Part shown: one piece after another, positions 7,089 to 9,742 of the stretch
Position numbering within the stretch: the first letter of the stretch is position 1
Layout: the number at the start of each line of letters is the position of its first letter
Assembly (NCBI GenBank): GCA_013695255.1
Contig: JACDAV010000419.1
Location: forward strand, 1 to 9,742
DNA: 9,742 nt
Reading direction: 5' to 3'
From: Chloroflexota bacterium
GTDB lineage: Bacteria > Chloroflexota > Limnocylindria > Limnocylindrales > CSP1-4
The notes under the pieces: model-generated
The model's database searches: none
What the model was told of the DNA's origin: nothing
What the model saw: only the letters and a program-made list of their open reading frames with translations
Translations under genes and position numbers: made by a program

Positions 7089-7364
7089 GTGCGTCGCCGG
7101 CTCGGAGGACCGTCCCGGGCCGCAGCTCTGACAGCCGTTCGAGCACGACGTCCGCCGCCTCGGCAGCTCCCGGCGCCGGGGGCACGGCCAGGTTGGGAAC
7201 GAGGACGACCGTCATGCCGGCCGCCTTGGCCGACCGAACGCCGTTGAGCGAGTCCTCCACGACCAGGCAGGCCGCGGGGCGTCCCACCAGATCTCGGAGT
7301 CGACGATCACACCGTCGAGATCGAAGATGACCGCCTCGACTTCCGGCGGGCGGGCCGGCGTCAC
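7078..7364 (-). pseudogene. HAD-superfamily (beta-phosphoglucomutase-like) phosphatase, internally deleted and frameshifted
   Basis: The first part, read from GTG at 7364, gives VTPARPPEVEAVIFDLDGVI and then VDSEIWWD: the HAD motif I (DLDG, nucleophile and acid/base aspartates at about 15 and 17). After about 7285 that frame turns into unrelated sequence and stops at 7212. A different frame from about 7287 to the TGA at 7078 gives PAACLVVEDSLNGVRSAKAA and then GMTVVLVPN, the classic motif IV and C-terminal end of the same family. The cap domain, motif II (Ser/Thr) and motif III (Lys) are all absent: about 20 residues separate motifs I and IV instead of about 160. So roughly 140 codons are gone and the join, near 7270-7286, is out of frame. 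The GTG still overlaps the upstream stop (GTGA) and the old C-terminus still overlaps plsC, showing that an intact gene once sat in this operon. An assembly or collapse error is an alternative. Confidence 0.85.
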
Positions 7365-7864
7365 GCCGGCTGCGATGCCCGCGGGGGCGGCAGCGGAATG
7401 GACTGCTCCGAGGGATCGTCCGGGCTGGGGAGCACGGGCGACGGGCTGGCCGCCGGGCGCCCGTCCATCGCGGCGAACACGGTGAGGGCGAACGCGGCCA
7501 CCCGGTCCACGACGTCGCCGGCGCCGCGAATCACCTGGCCCTCGATCTGGAACGAGATCAGCCGGTGACCGCCCTGTGCCTCGATGGCCAGCTCGCCGAT
7601 CTGGACGCGCGGCCAGCGCCCCAGCTTGGCGCTTGCCCGCGGACCTTCGCCCGGCACGTTGACCCGAACGTGGCAGGTCACCAGTCCGGCCGGGACGGGC
7701 GCCAGGATCACGTAGCGCACATCCGGGTCGTCGCCCCAGGCGATCCAGACTTCGGGGTCGCGGTCGCCACACAGAGCGCGCAGCACCGGCTGGACGACGG
7801 CCAGCACCTTCGGGCCGAGCGCCTCTGAGCCAGGTGCCCCCGGGCTCCAGTCGGTCAGTCGCAT
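7361..7864 (-). CDS. Uncharacterised 167-aa protein
   Basis: I do not recognise a family. ATG at 7864; upstream purines (GGAGCGGGAACCAGGACC) give no ideally spaced ribosome site. Residues about 1-135 look like a compact alpha/beta domain: LGPKVLAVVQPVLRALCG helix, then alternating strand-like stretches PEVWIAWG, DVRYVILAPV, LVTCHVRVNV, VQIGELAIEA and GHRLISFQIEG, then a helix DVVDRVAAFALTVFAAM. Residues about 136-167 form a Pro/Ser-rich, probably disordered tail. No signal peptide and no convincing membrane segment. It is the first gene of the minus-strand cluster; its TGA (7361-7363) overlaps the HAD remnant's GTG, so the two were co-translated. Codon use and GC match the neighbours. No function can be given. 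Confidence 0.72.
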   Translation of the reverse strand: MRLTDWSPGAPGSEALGPKVLAVVQPVLRALCGDRDPEVWIAWGDDPDVRYVILAPVPAGLVTCHVRVNVPGEGPRASAKLGRWPRVQIGELAIEAQGGHRLISFQIEGQVIRGAGDVVDRVAAFALTVFAAMDGRPAASPSPVLPSPDDPSEQSIPLPPPRASQPA

Positions 7865-7890
7865 GGTCCTGGTTCCCGCTCCGTCCCGGC

Positions 7891-7905
7891 CGGCCCGACG
7901 GGCCG
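7891..7905. repeat. Palindrome in the leader of the 167-aa gene
   Basis: CGGCCCG, one central base, CGGGCCG: a perfect 7-bp inverted repeat 26 bases before the ATG at 7864. It could be an operator or a leader hairpin, but GC-rich palindromes of this size arise readily by chance at this composition. Confidence 0.3.
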
Positions 7906-8008
7906 TTCTGCTGGCCGCGAGGGTAGCACGCAGCCGTGGCCGGCCGACCGCCGTCGGCGACGCGAGGGGATGGCCTCGTCAGGCGTATCACGAGCGCCGC
8001 GGCGGACG

Positions 8009-8048
8009 CGAAACGACGCCGCGACCCTGATGGCCGGGCGTCGTTTCG
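8009..8048. terminator. Perfect 12-bp inverted repeat, probable terminator after yggT
   Basis: CGAAACGACGCC (8009-8020), a 16-base spacer, GGCGTCGTTTCG (8037-8048). Read on either strand the 3' arm ends in GTTTCG, so the A- and T-richer ends of the stem can stand in for a U-tract, a common form in high-GC genomes. It lies about 37 bases past the yggT stop and separates that gene from the next same-strand gene at 7864. Confidence 0.65.
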
Positions 8049-8066
8049 GTTGGCTTCTCGGGCGGG

Positions 8067-8081
8067 CGGGCCTTCGGCCCG
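8067..8081 (-). terminator. Short hairpin directly after the yggT stop
   Basis: CGGGCC, 3-base loop, GGCCCG: a perfect 6-bp stem starting three bases after the yggT stop codon (8085-8087 on the minus strand). Together with the 12-bp repeat just beyond, it makes a tandem pair. No U-tract follows. Confidence 0.4.
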
Positions 8082-8084
8082 ACG

Positions 8085-8525
8085 TCAGGCCGTGGCGTCC
8101 TCGCCGCGCCGCGCCCCGAGGCTGAGGATCGCGATGATCAGGGCCTCGATCAGCGTCCAGCCGATCAGGGCGACGATCGCCGCGACGTCCAGGGTGCTCC
8201 GGTCCGCTGTCACGCGGTTGAGCGAGAACATGCCGCGGAACGGCTCGACGAAGGGATCCGTGACGCCGAGGATCAGGGCCACCACGTCGTTGCCCACGTT
8301 GGCCGCCAGAAGCAGCAGGACGATCCGCAGCAGCAGCAGGCCCTGCAGGATGCCGAACAGCAGCATCACGACCCGCCGGATCACCTCACCGGTGGTGGGC
8401 CCCGATCGGTAGCTGGCCTCTCGGGTGACCACCCGGTCACGCTCGTACGCGTCGCGCGTGACGACTGGCGCCGGCGCCGGGTCAGCGACGGTTTCGCGCA
8501 CCGTGGTGCGCTCGTAGTCGGTCAT
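8085..8525 (-). CDS. YggT family membrane protein
   Basis: Small inner-membrane protein of poorly known function; family members are linked to osmotic or ion stress, and in many Gram-positive relatives sit near cell-division genes. 146 residues. Seen: a charged, hydrophilic N-terminal extension (1-45, rich in Arg/Asp/Glu and Thr), a first membrane segment (about 50-75, VVMLLFGILQGLLLLRIVLL), the family motif VTDPFVEPFRGMF (88-100), TLDVAAIVALIGW (111-123) and a second membrane segment (about 112-136). This is one YggT repeat, half the size of the two-repeat E. coli protein, plus the extension. ATG at 8525 has a strong GGAGGGAG site (8534-8541) eight bases upstream. It is transcribed alone, divergent from msrA, and followed by two hairpins. 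Confidence 0.88.
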   Translation of the reverse strand: MTDYERTTVRETVADPAPAPVVTRDAYERDRVVTREASYRSGPTTGEVIRRVVMLLFGILQGLLLLRIVLLLLAANVGNDVVALILGVTDPFVEPFRGMFSLNRVTADRSTLDVAAIVALIGWTLIEALIIAILSLGARRGEDATA

Positions 8526-8720
8526 GGTCGTGTCTCCCTCCGTGACGAACGGACGGCCGCAGCATTCGGGGACCGACGCCCCGGACGCTCGTCACGTGCG
8601 CCTGACCGGTGTTGCAAGGGCGCGACAGTGGCGGACTGCGTGCCGGGATCGCGGCGCCCTCGCCTGGTCACGTCACGGCGTCGTCATGGGCGCGGCGGGC
8701 CCCGGAGCTAGAATCCGGCG
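8526..8720. promoter_or_regulatory. Divergent promoter region between yggT and msrA
   Basis: 195 bases that must carry the starts for both genes. The only element I can name on the msrA side is TAGAAT at 8709-8714, a close match to a -10 box, with six bases between it and the msrA ATG. No clear -35 is seen 16-18 bases upstream. No convincing box was found for yggT. Confidence 0.4.
8709..8714 (+). promoter_or_regulatory. -10 box of msrA, placing transcription start at or next to the ATG
   Basis: TAGAAT matches TATAAT at five of six positions and stands out from GC-rich surroundings. With six bases to ATG at 8721, transcription would begin almost at the A of the start codon. No ribosome site at proper spacing is present, which agrees with a leaderless message. 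Confidence 0.5.
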
Positions 8721-9419
8721 ATGTTCCTCTTCCGCACCCCCAAGGCCACCTTCCCCTCCCCGGCCGAGACCCTGCCCGGTCGCGACCGGCCGATCGGCGA
8801 CCCGCCGCCGCACTTCGTCACCGGACGGAGATTGACCCCGCCGTATCCCGCCGGGCTGGAGATCGCCGACTTCGGTCTCGGCTGCTTCTGGGGCGCCGAG
8901 CGCATCTTCTGGCAGGTGCCGGGCGTGTGGGTCACGGCGGTCGGCTACCAGGGCGGCCAGACACCGAACCCCACCTATCGCGAGGTGTGCAGCGGTCGCA
9001 CCGCGCACGCGGAGGTGGTCCGCGTCGTCTTCGATCCCGCGACGCTGGCCTACGAGGAGCTCCTCCGGTCGTTCTGGGAGGGCCACGACCCGACCCAGGG
9101 AATGCGTCAGGGCAACGACGTGGGCACCCAGTACCGGTCCGCCGTGTACGTCCACTCGGACGTCCAGCAGCGCGCCGCCACCGCGTCCCGGGCCCGATTT
9201 CAGCAGGGCCTGACGGCAGCCGGCTACGGCGCCATCACGACCGAGATCGCGGAGGCGGGTCCCTTCTACTTCGCCGAGGACGACCATCAGCAGTACCTGG
9301 CCAAGAACCCGGGCGGGTATGATTGTGCCAACGGGACCGGCGTCGCCTGTCCCGTCGGGCTGAACCTAGTTGCCTCGCAGTCGGTCGACGAACCGCCCCA
9401 GTCGAGTACGGCCCTTTAG
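8721..9419 (+). CDS. msrA: Peptide-methionine (S)-S-oxide reductase MsrA
   Basis: Reduces the S-epimer of methionine sulfoxide in proteins and free methionine, with thioredoxin as usual reductant; cytoplasmic repair enzyme. 232 residues. Seen: N-terminal PAETLPGRDRPI (14-25) and HFVTGRRLTPPYPAGLE (31-47) typical of the longer MsrA type; catalytic GCFWGAE (54-60) with Cys55; VGYQGGQTPNPTYREVCSGR (74-93); HDPTQGMRQGNDVGTQYRS (122-140); and QQYLAKNPGGY (190-200). Possible recycling cysteines are Cys202 and Cys210 (GTGVACPVG). The family normally ends shortly after CPVG; here about 19 more residues (LNLVASQSV...SSTAL) run to the TAG at 9417-9419 in lower-GC DNA that also encodes the end of a convergent gene. 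That tail looks like read-through past a recombination point and probably does not matter for activity. Likely leaderless. Confidence 0.95.
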   Translation: MFLFRTPKATFPSPAETLPGRDRPIGDPPPHFVTGRRLTPPYPAGLEIADFGLGCFWGAERIFWQVPGVWVTAVGYQGGQTPNPTYREVCSGRTAHAEVVRVVFDPATLAYEELLRSFWEGHDPTQGMRQGNDVGTQYRSAVYVHSDVQQRAATASRARFQQGLTAAGYGAITTEIAEAGPFYFAEDDHQQYLAKNPGGYDCANGTGVACPVGLNLVASQSVDEPPQSSTAL

Positions 9420-9742
9420 CTCGAGACGCTTGCTGCTGGGGTCGGTGTCCATTCGAACTAGCAGGAACTCTTTCCAGTCGTCGTCGGTGAACTCCCACGA
9501 ACCCTCGGGCAGACTAACCATGGTGTCGCACACACGTCGTGCGGCCTGGAGAGTTGCCTCGAACCCGTTCGCAGGCTCCTCGATTGGCACGACCGCCATC
9601 AGAAGACGGCAGCTGTCCCAAAGTTCCTGCTTCCGAGCCGAGCCCGCGAAATGAGGCGGGTAGGACCTGCCCGGTTGCCACCTCGCGCGTTGTTCGCGCA
9701 GCAACCGAGTGATCTCCCGATAAGGGCGCCATGCGTCGAGGA
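9366..9742 (-). CDS. Unrecognised protein, C-terminal 124 residues (5' end beyond window)
   Basis: I do not recognise a family. The frame is open from the right edge to the TAG at 9366-9368. A TTG at 9704 could start it, but the upstream frame continues with plausible helical sequence (WRPYREITRLLREQRARWQP), so it most likely begins outside the window. Seen: a basic, Trp-containing N-terminal stretch, a helix ARKQELWDSCRLLMAVV, then GFEATLQAARRVCDTMVSL, an acidic block WEFTDDDWKEFLLVRMDTD and a basic end RTRLGRFVDRLRGN. No membrane segment or catalytic motif is obvious. G+C over 9361-9660 is 186 of 300 by my count (62%) against 70% in the msrA core, which suggests acquired DNA. Its 3' end overlaps the msrA tail by 54 bases in convergent orientation. 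Confidence 0.6.
   Translation of the reverse strand, partial: LDAWRPYREITRLLREQRARWQPGRSYPPHFAGSARKQELWDSCRLLMAVVPIEEPANGFEATLQAARRVCDTMVSLPEGSWEFTDDDWKEFLLVRMDTDPSSKRLELKGRTRLGRFVDRLRGN

Noticed and set aside
7212..7991. 259-residue minus-strand open frame ending in a HAD-like N-terminus
   Set aside because: Only the part after GTG at 7364 resembles HAD proteins; the rest is an out-of-frame shadow of the 167-aa gene and its leader.
8060..8078. Possible G-quadruplex (GGGCGGGCGGG then GG)
   Set aside because: Only three G-triplets are present; the fourth tract has two Gs and belongs to the hairpin after yggT.
1..9742. CRISPR arrays, tRNA or rRNA genes, insertion sequences
   Set aside because: No regularly spaced direct repeats, no tRNA cloverleaf or rRNA-like sequence, and no transposase or terminal inverted repeats were seen.

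Overview
This is a GC-rich (roughly 70% in the parts I counted) bacterial chromosomal window with many GTG/TTG starts, tight gene packing and short intergenic gaps. The look of the proteins (PccB-like carboxyltransferase, ParA/ParB, the MsrA subtype, single-domain YggT) fits a high-GC soil or freshwater lineage such as Chloroflexota (Limnocylindria-like) or a deep Actinomycetota. That placement is inference; no marker gene in the window settles it.

Layout. (1) 1-2933, minus strand: a two-gene acyl-CoA carboxylase operon, carboxyltransferase first and then biotin carboxylase, joined by a GTGA start/stop overlap; the biotin carboxylase runs off the left edge. (2) 2934-3155: a divergent intergenic region with an AT-rich dip that carries two inverted DnaA-box-like 9-mers. 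(3) 3156-4932, plus strand: parA and parB, the chromosome partitioning pair, overlapping by 14 bases, each with the same GAGGTGA ribosome binding site. (4) 4938-4956: a perfect hairpin between the convergent parB and ubiA genes. (5) 4975-7864, minus strand: a run of five genes in the order uncharacterised protein (167 aa), HAD-phosphatase remnant, PlsC-type acyltransferase, uncharacterised protein (121 aa), UbiA-family prenyltransferase. The first three overlap each other. The cluster has a membrane-lipid flavour. (6) 8085-8525, minus strand: a YggT-family membrane protein followed by two tandem hairpins. (7) 8721-9419, plus strand: msrA, probably leaderless. (8) 9366-9742, minus strand: the 3' part of an unrecognised gene in DNA of lower GC (about 62%), overlapping the msrA tail.

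The most noteworthy points are the HAD gene that has lost its whole middle (about 140 codons) and changed frame while keeping its start and stop overlaps with its neighbours; the paired inverted DnaA-box-like motifs beside parAB; and the probable recombination junction at the end of msrA. I do not see a clearly new multi-gene system. The best candidate for undescribed biology is the small lipid-type cluster with its two unassigned proteins.
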